Positions 1 through 5,961 of a stretch of DNA of 11,293 nucleotides are shown piece by piece; the stretch's first letter is position 1, and every line of letters begins with the position of its first letter. This DNA is from JALOOE01 sp964423545 (GTDB lineage: Bacteria > Chloroflexota > Anaerolineae > CG2-30-64-16): the NCBI GenBank assembly GCA_964423545.1, contig CAYRFV010000186.1:1-11293 (forward strand), read 5' to 3'. The position numbers and the translations under genes were made by a program. The notes beneath the pieces are model-generated. The model had not been told where the DNA came from and ran no database searches. It was given only the letters and a program-made list of their open reading frames with translations.

Positions 1-39
1 CAGGGCTCTGCGGGCCGGCGTTGGGCGGGCAACGGTCAT
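1..39 (-). CDS. Start of a probable second ABC sugar permease (MalG-type), cut by window edge
   Basis: Only the first 13 codons are visible (MTVARPTPARRAL), starting at an ATG read leftward from position 39. A strong Shine-Dalgarno AGGGGG (positions 45-50 on the plus strand) sits 5 nt before the ATG, and the gap from the stop of the preceding permease gene is only 12 nt, so the two are clearly in one operon. The visible residues are a polar, basic N-terminus and cannot identify the family alone. The call rests on gene order: binding protein, then MalF-type permease, is normally followed by a MalG-type permease in CUT1 sugar transporters. A short basic cytoplasmic tail before the first membrane helix would fit. 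Confidence 0.6.
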   Translation of the reverse strand, partial: MTVARPTPARRAL

Positions 40-51
40 CGGGTCCCCCTG

Positions 52-966
52 CTAATACTCGACATCGGTGCTCAGAAATCTGAACTGGATGATCGATGCG
101 AGCGCAATGATGGCGAAGAGGATCAGGGCCTGGGCGCTCGCGCGGCCGTAGTTGAAATCACTGAACGCAGTCTGGTAGATCAACTGCACAATGGTCATTG
201 TCGAGTTGATCGGCCCGCCGCCGGTCATGATGTACACCCGCTCGAAGATTTGAAAGCCGGCAATCGTGTAGATCACCATCAGGTAGAGCGTGGTTGGCCT
301 AAGGAGCGGGATTGTGATGCTGATCCACCGCCTGAAGGGGCTGGCGCCCTCGACCTCGGCCGCTTCGTACAGCTCGGGCGGTATCGAGCCGATCGCTGCC
401 GAGTAGAGCACCACACCCGTGCCGGGCACAATCAGCACCGTGCTCAGGACAATCGCCCACAGCGCGATGTCCGGATTCTGCAGCCAGAGCACCGGACCGA
501 GGCCGAGAAGCCCGAGCAGATAGTTGAAAAAGCCGAACTCCGGGTGGAAGATCCAGATCCACACCAACGAGATCACGATGATGCTGGAGACATTTGGGAG
601 GTAAAACGCGCCGCGGAAAAGCGACTGTGCCCGGTTAGAGAGGGGTTGGATGAGCGCCGCCACAGCCAGCGAACTCAGGATCCAGGCCACGACGACGAAG
701 AAGGCATAGATAACGGTGTGCCGCATCGAGGCCCAGAACAGCTTGCTGCCGGCCAGGTCGACGAAGTTCTTCAATCCCACCCAACTGCTGCCGCGCAGAT
801 CGACCTTCTGGAAGGCAAACAGAAAAGCCTGGATGACAGGATAGAAGATGAAGACCGAGAACAGGAGCATGCTGGGCGCAATGAAGAAGTAGCTCCATTT
901 GTGACGATGCCAGAATCGCGCGATCCGGTCCAGCGGGCCGGGCTGGGCGGGGGAAGAGGTGATCAC
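52..966 (-). CDS. Carbohydrate ABC transporter permease, MalF/UgpA type (CUT1)
   Basis: Inner-membrane subunit that forms half of the sugar translocation pore with the next permease. The 304-residue length is normal for the family. About six hydrophobic segments are seen, near residues 26-46, 84-105, 118-140, 167-190, 227-245 and 277-296. The cytoplasmic EAA loop that docks on the ATPase is clear at residues 200-224 (YEAAEVEGASP followed by IPLLRP). I chose the GTG at 966 because GAGG (plus-strand 973-976) lies 6 nt upstream and the product then begins shortly before the first helix. A longer reading from a GTG at 1026 would overlap the stop of the binding-protein gene and has no visible ribosome site. 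No ATPase gene is in the window; CUT1 systems often borrow a shared MsmK/UgpC-like ATPase. Substrate cannot be read from this subunit. Confidence 0.93.
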   Translation of the reverse strand: MITSSPAQPGPLDRIARFWHRHKWSYFFIAPSMLLFSVFIFYPVIQAFLFAFQKVDLRGSSWVGLKNFVDLAGSKLFWASMRHTVIYAFFVVVAWILSSLAVAALIQPLSNRAQSLFRGAFYLPNVSSIIVISLVWIWIFHPEFGFFNYLLGLLGLGPVLWLQNPDIALWAIVLSTVLIVPGTGVVLYSAAIGSIPPELYEAAEVEGASPFRRWISITIPLLRPTTLYLMVIYTIAGFQIFERVYIMTGGGPINSTMTIVQLIYQTAFSDFNYGRASAQALILFAIIALASIIQFRFLSTDVEY

Positions 967-986
967 GGGCGACCTCGCAAGGATAA

Positions 987-1013
987 GCCTGTCAGAGTCT
1001 AGCCCTGACAGGC
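987..1013 (-). promoter_or_regulatory. Intercistronic hairpin between binding-protein and permease genes
   Basis: Perfect 9-bp inverted repeat, GCCTGTCAG (987-995) and CTGACAGGC (1005-1013), around a 9-nt loop. It starts about 10 nt after the binding-protein stop codon and ends about 20 nt before the permease GTG. No U-run follows it on the minus strand, so it is not a standard terminator. In sugar ABC operons such stem-loops commonly protect or partly terminate the message, so that the binding protein is made in excess of the permeases; that role is inferred here. Confidence 0.6.
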
Positions 1014-1022
1014 CCCGGGGTG

Positions 1023-2387
1023 TCACTTGTTCAGTGCGTCGAGCTCCTTCTGATAGTCCGGCGCCAGCTCGTCCATCGCCTGCTTCGGCGTCTGTTTGCC
1101 GAGAATGATGGACTGAAGCGCGGCGCCATAGCGGCTGCCGAGCTCGGCAGATGTGGCCACCGGCGCCTCGTAGACGCCGTACTCCACCAGCTTGGAGACG
1201 ACGCCACGATTCTCGTTGGTTGCATAACCGGTGTTGCTGCGGCGCAGTCCGGGCGCAAGCTGCCAACCGGGGATATCCTTGGCCACCTGACTGCCCGTGA
1301 GGTACTTTGCCAACTCGTGGGCAGCCTTCACCTTCTCTTTGTCATCGCTGTCCACGACGGCATAGAGGCCGAATGCGCCGTTGGTCACCAGCTTGTTCAG
1401 TGCACCGGTCGGCGGTGGCAGCACGGCCAAGGGGAAGTTCTCTTTCTCCAGGTCTGGAATGAAGCCAGGCGTGCTCATCAGCATGGCCAGGCTCTTCCGG
1501 TCCTTGAATTGCGCGCGAACGCCGGCTTGATCCACGGTGCCGTAGTCAGGCGGCGTCACCTTGTGCACGAGCGCCAGGTCAGCGATCTTCTGGAGCGCCG
1601 ACAGGCCTTCCGGCTGGTTCTGGACGAACTTCTTGCCATCCGCGCTCAGAATGCGGCCGCCGTCGATGTACATCAACGGATAGTACTCCACCGCGCCCCA
1701 CTTGGACGAGGAGCCGAATCCATATACCTGGGTGCCGTCATCCTTCTTGTAGGTGAGCTTCTTGGCTGCTTCGACGAACTGATCCCAGGTCCACGGCTTC
1801 TCCATGGTTGGGAGCTCCACGCCGCGTTCCTTGAAGAGGTCCTTGTTCGCAAACAGGCTGATGGCGGTCACCCACAAGGGCCAGGCCCAGATCTTGCCAT
1901 CCACCGTCGCCACCTGGAAGCCGCTCGGATAGAAATCCTTCTTGTCCTCGTCCGTGAGATACGACTCGATGTTGGACAGGATGCCCTGTTTGGCATAGCG
2001 CGGCAGGTTCGGGCTGGTGACCCGGAAGACGTTGATGTCGCTCTTGGCGGCCAACGCCGCTTCGAGCTTCGTGTCTCCCTCGGCAGTCCACGGAATACCG
2101 ACGATGTTGACCTTGATATTCGGGTTATTCTTCTGGAATAGCTCGACCGCCTTGGCTGTGGTGACCGAGGTCGCATCGGCGCCACCCTCAGTATAGCCAC
2201 GTTGATAGAAGGTCAGGGTGATCGGCTTGGCAGCAGGGGCCTGGGCTGGCTTGGTCGCTTCGGTGGCGGCGGGTGCAGCCGGTTTCGGGGCCTCCTGTGC
2301 GGAAGGCTGCGCAGGGGCCGGGGCGCATGATGCGAGGAGCGTGCTCATCACCAGCAGCACGGTGAGAAGTGCGGACAGACGCTTCAT
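1023..2387 (-). CDS. Extracellular carbohydrate-binding lipoprotein (family 1 SBP) of the ABC transporter
   Basis: A 454-residue substrate-capture protein, tethered by lipid to the outside of the membrane. Residues 1-20 form a lipoprotein signal peptide (MKRL, a hydrophobic core, then LLAS) with the lipobox cysteine at 21. Residues 22-55 are a low-complexity Ala/Pro linker. The folded domain begins with ITLTFYQRGYTEGG (56-69) and includes the helix AVELFQKNNPNIKVNIV (80-96), typical of the SBP_bac_1/MalE fold. Other family features are WPLWVTAISLFANKDLF (169-185) and the C-terminal AAHELAKYLTGSQVA segment. The ATG at 2387 is preceded by AAGGAG with a 9-nt gap. An in-frame extension to 2519 would bury the signal peptide and is rejected. 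Binding residues for a specific sugar cannot be read. The neighbouring NamZ-like enzyme makes a MurNAc-containing ligand an attractive guess. Confidence 0.93.
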   Translation of the reverse strand: MKRLSALLTVLLVMSTLLASCAPAPAQPSAQEAPKPAAPAATEATKPAQAPAAKPITLTFYQRGYTEGGADATSVTTAKAVELFQKNNPNIKVNIVGIPWTAEGDTKLEAALAAKSDINVFRVTSPNLPRYAKQGILSNIESYLTDEDKKDFYPSGFQVATVDGKIWAWPLWVTAISLFANKDLFKERGVELPTMEKPWTWDQFVEAAKKLTYKKDDGTQVYGFGSSSKWGAVEYYPLMYIDGGRILSADGKKFVQNQPEGLSALQKIADLALVHKVTPPDYGTVDQAGVRAQFKDRKSLAMLMSTPGFIPDLEKENFPLAVLPPPTGALNKLVTNGAFGLYAVVDSDDKEKVKAAHELAKYLTGSQVAKDIPGWQLAPGLRRSNTGYATNENRGVVSKLVEYGVYEAPVATSAELGSRYGAALQSIILGKQTPKQAMDELAPDYQKELDALNK

Positions 2388-2396
2388 CGGATCGGT

Positions 2397-2402
2397 CTCC
2401 TT
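2397..2402 (-). promoter_or_regulatory. Ribosome binding site fixing the binding-protein start
   Basis: AAGGAG on the minus strand, 9 nt before the ATG at 2387. It selects this ATG over several in-frame upstream ATG codons that lack a comparable site and would add a non-signal extension. Confidence 0.7.
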
Positions 2403-2507
2403 TCCTGGGGGTCGCAATGGCAACGAGTGGCGTATTGCGGGCGGGCGGGGCCATACATGGATGCCGAATCGGGTCGCCGACATGCCTCCGATGCGAAATG
2501 TAGCGCC

Positions 2508-2536
2508 AGCATACCACACGTCGGGCCGTGCAGCAA
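2508..2536 (-). promoter_or_regulatory. Predicted sigma-70 type promoter for the ABC transporter genes
   Basis: On the minus strand, TTGCTG (-35, plus-strand 2531-2536) is separated by exactly 17 nt from TATGCT (-10, 2508-2513). The -10 is preceded by TGG, which matches the extended -10 (TGn) element. Transcription would start near 2501, giving a leader of roughly 110 nt before the binding-protein ATG. The promoter lies in the only sizeable gap of the minus-strand cluster, so the transporter can be expressed separately from the upstream kinase-regulator-NamZ genes. Consensus matching by eye only. Confidence 0.55.
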
Positions 2537-2543
2537 GGACGGC

Positions 2544-2553
2544 AACCCGGGTT
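2544..2553 (-). promoter_or_regulatory. Palindrome upstream of the transporter promoter
   Basis: Perfect 10-nt palindrome AACCCGGGTT, centred about 47 nt before the predicted start point and just upstream of the -35 box. Its place would suit an activator site. It is short enough to arise by chance in GC-rich DNA. Confidence 0.25.
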
Positions 2554-2564
2554 CAGTCTATCGG

Positions 2565-3728
2565 TCAGTACAGCAGGTAAGGGCGCCGTCGCTCCCGCCA
2601 GGCCGCAGCAATGGCGAGCCAGTCGGACATGAGCGCCGCCACCGGCGCACCTGTGTCCAGCCCCTCCCGGATGCGCGCGTCGCCCGCCAGAAGATCGAGG
2701 TGTGGCGGGTGCCCTTCCCAGCTCGATCGCAAGAAGGCGAATTGCTCCCGAGCCGCCGTCCGGCAGACGGCGAGCAGATGCAGGCCCATTGCCACGGGCC
2801 TGAACGCGTCGCGATCCGTCACGTGCACCTGGACGCCACTGCACGGCTGGTCTGCGTGTTTGCCGGCGAACGGAACGAACTCAGCAGGGCGGAAGCGGAC
2901 GCCTTCCAGCTCGAGGCGGTTCAGGTCCAGCGCCACACGGCGACCGACGAGCCACGGCGCGCCGATCTGCTCAAACGGCAGCGCCGTACCGCGTCCCTCC
3001 GACAGATTCGTGCCCTCGACAAGGCAGGTCCCAGGATATACCACGGCCGTCGAGAGATGCGGCATCCCCGGCGAGGTCGGCACCCAGGGCGCCCCGAGCT
3101 GGTCGAACCACATCTCGCGGCGCCAGCCCTTCATCGGCACCACCGTCAGATCAGCGCCGAACCCGAACTCGGTGTTGAAGCAGCGCGCCAGTTCGCCGAC
3201 TGTCATGCCATGGCGAATCGGGATCGGTGCAATGCCGACGAATGATTCCAGCCCGGGCTCGATCAGCGGCCCTTCGATGGTGACGCCGTTGATCGGATTC
3301 GGCCTGTCAAGAACGATCACCGAGACACCGTGCTTGCCTGCCGCCCGCAGCACATAGTACAGGGTGGTGATGAACGTGTAGAAGCGGACACCGACGTCCT
3401 GCACGTCGAACACCAGCGCATCCAGCCGGGCCAACATCGCTGCGCTCGGCTCGCGCGTCGATCCGTAGAGGCTGTAGACCGGGATGCGCGTCTCAGCGTC
3501 GAAGGCGTCGCACACTTCGGCCCCATCCGCCACTGCGCCGGAGATGCCATGCTCCATGCCGAAGAGCGCGGTGACCTGTACGCCGGCAGCCCGCAGCGCG
3601 TCGAACGACGAGCCGAGATCCGGTAGCACAGCCGCCGGGTGTGTGATCAGTCCGACTCGCCTGCCTCGAACCAGGTCAAGCCGATCGTGGAGAAGGCAGC
3701 ACAATCCCGACTGCATGGTGTTGCTCAC
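2565..3728 (-). CDS. namZ: NamZ-type exo-beta-N-acetylmuramidase (DUF1343, GH171)
   Basis: Family members remove MurNAc from the non-reducing end of peptidoglycan fragments such as MurNAc-GlcNAc. The conserved blocks of the Bacillus subtilis YbbC/NamZ family are all present: VGLITHPA (25-32), FGMEHG (56-61), FDVQDVGVRFYT (107-118), DRPNPING (141-148), EGTNLSEGRGT (238-248), then GVQVHVTDRD (298-307) and a YLLY end. E59 in the GMEHG block aligns, from memory, with the glutamate proposed as catalytic in B. subtilis NamZ. The product (387 aa) is full length for the catalytic domain but shows no signal peptide, unlike the secreted Bacillus enzyme, so it is probably cytoplasmic. The GTG at 3728 overlaps the regulator stop (GTGA), which suggests translational coupling. 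An ATG at 3716 (MQSGL), with weak AAGTGAG upstream, is an equally possible start. No terminator is seen downstream before the transporter promoter. Confidence 0.9.
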   Translation of the reverse strand: MSNTMQSGLCCLLHDRLDLVRGRRVGLITHPAAVLPDLGSSFDALRAAGVQVTALFGMEHGISGAVADGAEVCDAFDAETRIPVYSLYGSTREPSAAMLARLDALVFDVQDVGVRFYTFITTLYYVLRAAGKHGVSVIVLDRPNPINGVTIEGPLIEPGLESFVGIAPIPIRHGMTVGELARCFNTEFGFGADLTVVPMKGWRREMWFDQLGAPWVPTSPGMPHLSTAVVYPGTCLVEGTNLSEGRGTALPFEQIGAPWLVGRRVALDLNRLELEGVRFRPAEFVPFAGKHADQPCSGVQVHVTDRDAFRPVAMGLHLLAVCRTAAREQFAFLRSSWEGHPPHLDLLAGDARIREGLDTGAPVAALMSDWLAIAAAWRERRRPYLLY

Positions 3729-4372
3729 TTCAGATCGTGATCATAGGCATACAGCGCGGCCTGAACACGATCACGCAGCCCCAGCCGGCTCAGGATGTTC
3801 GAGACATGATTCTTCACCGTGCCTTCGCTGACGACCAGCGTCTCAGCGATCTCACGGTTCGTAGCTCCGCCTGCGAGCAGGCGCAGCACCTCCAGCTCGC
3901 GCTCGGTCAGATCATGTTCCGGAGGGGCCGGATTGGCTGGTCTCGGCCTGACACCCAATTGGCCGACCAACTTGCCGGCCACGGCTGGTGACAACTGGTA
4001 GATGCCGGCACGCACCAGCCGGATCGCCTGCGCGAGGTCCGCCGCAGGAATATCCTTCAGCAGATAGCCGGTTGCGCCTGCCTGCAGCGATTTCACCACA
4101 TACTCCTCGTCATCGAACGTCGTCAACATCAGGACCTGGCATCCCGGCAGTTTTCGGCGAATCAGTGCCGTTGCAGCAATACCATCCAAGACCGGCATCC
4201 GCACATCCATGAGGACGACATCCGGGGCCAGCGTCACGGTCTTGTCGACCGCTTCCTGACCATCGACGGCGGTGCCCACCACCGAGATTCCCTCCTGGAT
4301 GCTGAGCAAGGAAGCGATGCCTTCTCGCACCAACCGTTGATCATCGACCACCAGGACCTTCACGTCAGCCAT
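3725..4372 (-). CDS. NarL/LuxR-family response regulator
   Basis: A 215-residue DNA-binding partner of the upstream kinase. The receiver domain spans residues 3-120: acidic pair D10/D11, phospho-acceptor D56 in LMDVRMP, switch threonine T84 in LTTFDD, and lysine K106 in YLLKD. A Pro-rich linker (141-152) leads to a LuxR-type helix-turn-helix at about 154-210 (LTERELEVLRLLAGGATN, then EIAETLVVSEGTVKNHVSNI). All key residues are intact. The ATG at 4372 overlaps the kinase stop by 8 nt (ATGGCTGA) and has GGAG 6 nt upstream. An in-frame extension to 4447 would lie within the kinase gene and add unrelated sequence before the first receiver strand. Its stop overlaps the NamZ start, so the regulator is translated in a kinase-regulator-NamZ chain. 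Its targets are unknown; the palindrome in the kinase gene and the divergent promoter region are candidates. Confidence 0.95.
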   Translation of the reverse strand: MADVKVLVVDDQRLVREGIASLLSIQEGISVVGTAVDGQEAVDKTVTLAPDVVLMDVRMPVLDGIAATALIRRKLPGCQVLMLTTFDDEEYVVKSLQAGATGYLLKDIPAADLAQAIRLVRAGIYQLSPAVAGKLVGQLGVRPRPANPAPPEHDLTERELEVLRLLAGGATNREIAETLVVSEGTVKNHVSNILSRLGLRDRVQAALYAYDHDLK

Positions 4373-5675
4373 CGCTCGCTCCGGCTGGCGCAAGTTGGGC
4401 CGCGTGGTGTGTCTGGCTCGCCAAGACCACCGGGTGCTTGGGTGCAACCATCGTCAGCTCCGTTCCCCGACCGGGATCGCTCCTGATCTCGACCTGGCCG
4501 CGCACGAGCTCCAGGCGCTCCCGAATGCCCTGCAATCCGAAGCCAGCCGCGACCGATCCGCTTTGACCGTCGAACTGCGTCGTATCGAATCCGCGGCCAT
4601 CGTCTTGCAGACGCAGCCATGCAGCCTGCTCCTCAAAACTGAGCTCCAGCACAACCCGGCTGGCGCCGGCGTGCCGCTGCACATTGGTGAGTCCTTCCTG
4701 AGCTGCGCGATAGAGCGCCACCAGCGTCGAGCGGTTGTAGTCGCCTTCATCGCCGCTCACGATCAGATCGCAGGACAGGCCCTGGGCTCGCGTGCGCTCG
4801 ATCAGCACTTCCAGCGCCGCGCGCAACGAGAAGCGATCATTCGTCTCGCGCAGCGCACCGACCGAATGGCGCACATCTTGCAACGCCTCGCTCGCCGCCT
4901 GCTTGGCGTCTTTGATCGCTTGCAGCGATTCGTCAGGACTGCGCCGCCAGTAGGCGAGAGCCTTTTCGAGCTGGATGTTGACGGCCGTGAGCGAATGTCC
5001 CAGCGAATCGTGAATGTCGCGCGCGAGGCGATTGCGCTCTTCGGTCGCCACCAGGTCGCCAACCTGCTCCGCGTATGCCTGGAGCGTACGATGAGACGTC
5101 TCCAGATCGGCCAGGAGCTTCTCAGTGGCGCGCCGGCTCGCGTCGTCGCGCTGAATGGCGCGCGCAAGCATCTGCATGAAGAAGAGCAGCAGCGTAAAGG
5201 CGATCAGGACATAGGTCGTCATGGGATTCAGGTACCAGGCGGCGCTGTGACGCCAGGTCAACACGACAGCCAGGCCAGCATAGAAGAGACTGAGCAGTGC
5301 GCTGACGGTCGTTCCGAAGGCGAAATAGGCGCTGAATGGAATGATCGGAAAGAGCAGGATAGAGAGGATCGAGCAGTCGAGTGCGACGACACCCTGGAAC
5401 AGCACCATGCGCGCCGCGAGCAGCACCACCGCAATCGACATCGGCGCCTCATAGCGGTAGCGCCGATGCTCAAGCTGCTCGAGCCCCACCAGGAGCACGA
5501 AGATCACGGCCAGCATCCCGGCGCCGCCGCCCAGGAACTGACGACCGCAATTCAGGAGCGTGTTGAAGTAAGCGATGCTGCCGATGACGCCGAGGTACAT
5601 CAGGGTGAAGAGAAAGCGAAACGATGGCAGTGGCTGTCGTCGTGACGACAGCCACTGCCTGATTCTGTGCGTCAT
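4365..5675 (-). CDS. Membrane sensor histidine kinase, DesK/NarX type (HisKA_3)
   Basis: A 436-residue sensor kinase. The N-terminal third is almost all membrane: about six hydrophobic segments (near 21-40, 53-66, 79-97, 101-119, 123-141, 153-170) with only short loops and no periplasmic ligand domain, as in DesK-like intramembrane sensors. A coiled linker (175-210) leads to the HisKA_3 phosphotransfer helix TEERNRLARDIHDSLGHSLT, with H222 as phospho-acceptor. The HATPase_c domain follows, with N-box QEGLTNVQRHA (326-336), G1 box DDGRGF (358-363) and G2 box GFGLQGIRERL (378-388). All catalytic motifs are intact. The ATG at 5675 has CAGGA 6 nt upstream. The gene leads the minus-strand cluster and faces the SH3b/propeller gene across a shared regulatory gap. 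The signal sensed cannot be read; envelope state is suggested by the neighbours. Confidence 0.94.
   Translation of the reverse strand: MTHRIRQWLSSRRQPLPSFRFLFTLMYLGVIGSIAYFNTLLNCGRQFLGGGAGMLAVIFVLLVGLEQLEHRRYRYEAPMSIAVVLLAARMVLFQGVVALDCSILSILLFPIIPFSAYFAFGTTVSALLSLFYAGLAVVLTWRHSAAWYLNPMTTYVLIAFTLLLFFMQMLARAIQRDDASRRATEKLLADLETSHRTLQAYAEQVGDLVATEERNRLARDIHDSLGHSLTAVNIQLEKALAYWRRSPDESLQAIKDAKQAASEALQDVRHSVGALRETNDRFSLRAALEVLIERTRAQGLSCDLIVSGDEGDYNRSTLVALYRAAQEGLTNVQRHAGASRVVLELSFEEQAAWLRLQDDGRGFDTTQFDGQSGSVAAGFGLQGIRERLELVRGQVEIRSDPGRGTELTMVAPKHPVVLASQTHHAAQLAPAGASDG
5626..5659. repeat. Perfect 34-nt palindrome inside the start of the histidine kinase gene
   Basis: Arms GGCAGTGGCTGTCGTC (5626-5641) and GACGACAGCCACTGCC (5644-5659) are exact reverse complements around a 2-nt centre GT. 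It covers kinase codons 6-17, beginning 17 nt from the first base of the ATG, just before membrane helix 1. In RNA it would fold into a stem of about 15 bp with a small loop. As DNA, its 2-nt centre resembles the 7-2-7 spacing of NarL-type regulator sites. It could be an autoregulatory operator, a translational hairpin, or chance under coding constraint; a 16-bp perfect match makes chance unlikely. Confidence 0.75.
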
Positions 5676-5726
5676 GGCAATCCTGCAGGTGCAAACGATG
5701 CGTCGCGCCAGTGGTTCACGGCGATC

Positions 5727-5755
5727 ATTGTAGCATGCACCGTTGCTCCGATCAA
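5727..5755 (-). promoter_or_regulatory. Predicted promoter of the histidine kinase operon
   Basis: On the minus strand, TTGATC (-35, plus-strand 5750-5755) and TACAAT (-10, 5727-5732) are 17 nt apart. The -10 is preceded by TGC, giving an extended -10. The start point would be near 5720, leaving a leader of about 45 nt before the kinase ATG. Short inverted half-sites TAGCAT (5731-5736) and ATGCTA (5757-5762) flank the spacer and could bind a regulator, though 6-nt arms are weak evidence. Confidence 0.55.
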
Positions 5756-5780
5756 TATGCTATTCGATTCGACTGGGACA

Positions 5781-5790
5781 GCCGATCGGC
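5781..5790. promoter_or_regulatory. Palindrome between the divergent promoters
   Basis: Perfect 10-nt palindrome GCCGATCGGC, loosely extended by GACA on the left and TGTC three nt to the right. It lies about 25 nt beyond the kinase -35 box and about 70 nt before the -35 box of the opposite gene. A second imperfectly spaced inverted repeat, ACGACC/GGTCGT (5806-5811 and 5820-5825), follows. Either could be an operator for divergent control; both are short. Confidence 0.25.
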
Positions 5791-5859
5791 ATATGTCTGC
5801 CGGCTACGACCTTGCAGCCGGTCGTCCAATTCCCGCTGATGAGTTATCCCCCTCGGCAC

Positions 5860-5888
5860 TTGCCGGTTGCGCTGGAATCCGCTACTAT
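5860..5888 (+). promoter_or_regulatory. Predicted promoter of the SH3b-propeller/RND operon
   Basis: TTGCCG (-35, 5860-5865) and TACTAT (-10, 5883-5888) are separated by 17 nt; each matches consensus at four of six positions. Transcription would begin near 5895, about 67 nt before the ATG at 5962. It faces away from the kinase promoter, so the 286-nt gap serves both operons. Confidence 0.45.
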
Positions 5889-5948
5889 GGCAATGAAGTC
5901 ACGAGCTCCTGGGCGGGCGCAGCGCGCCCTCGAGACGGGCGATTCAGT

Positions 5949-5954
5949 AGGAGG
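5949..5954 (+). promoter_or_regulatory. Strong ribosome binding site fixing the SH3b-propeller start
   Basis: AGGAGG, fully complementary to the 16S rRNA tail, lies 7 nt before the ATG at 5962. It settles the start against a longer in-frame reading from 5743 that would run through both predicted promoters. Confidence 0.8.
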
Positions 5955-5961
5955 CTCAGGG

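Noticed and set aside
250..1002. Plus-strand reading frame of 250 codons opposite the permease
   Set aside because: Low-complexity, Arg/Asp/Glu/Gln-rich product with no domain; it is the antisense shadow of a clear permease gene in GC-rich DNA.
967..1266. Longer N-terminus for the permease
   Set aside because: It lies mostly within the binding-protein gene in another frame and encodes Arg/Ala-rich sequence unlike any permease.
1020..2141. Plus-strand frame of 373 codons opposite the binding-protein gene
   Set aside because: No recognisable domain, no ribosome site, and lies fully opposite a lipoprotein with clear family features.
2388..2519. Longer N-terminus for the binding protein
   Set aside because: It would put 44 residues before the lipoprotein signal and would include the predicted leader; the ATG at 2387 has the ribosome site.
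4395..5645. Plus-strand frame of 416 codons opposite the histidine kinase
   Set aside because: Its Arg/Gln/Glu/His-rich composition is typical of an antisense shadow; the kinase on the other strand has every catalytic motif.
5626..5659. The 34-nt palindrome as a rho-independent terminator or insertion-sequence end
   Set aside because: It has no T-run on either side, lies within coding sequence right after a start codon, and no transposase or target duplication is nearby.
5743..5961. Longer N-terminus for the SH3b-propeller protein
   Set aside because: It runs through the predicted promoter and part of the divergent control region, and the AGGAGG site clearly serves the ATG at 5962.
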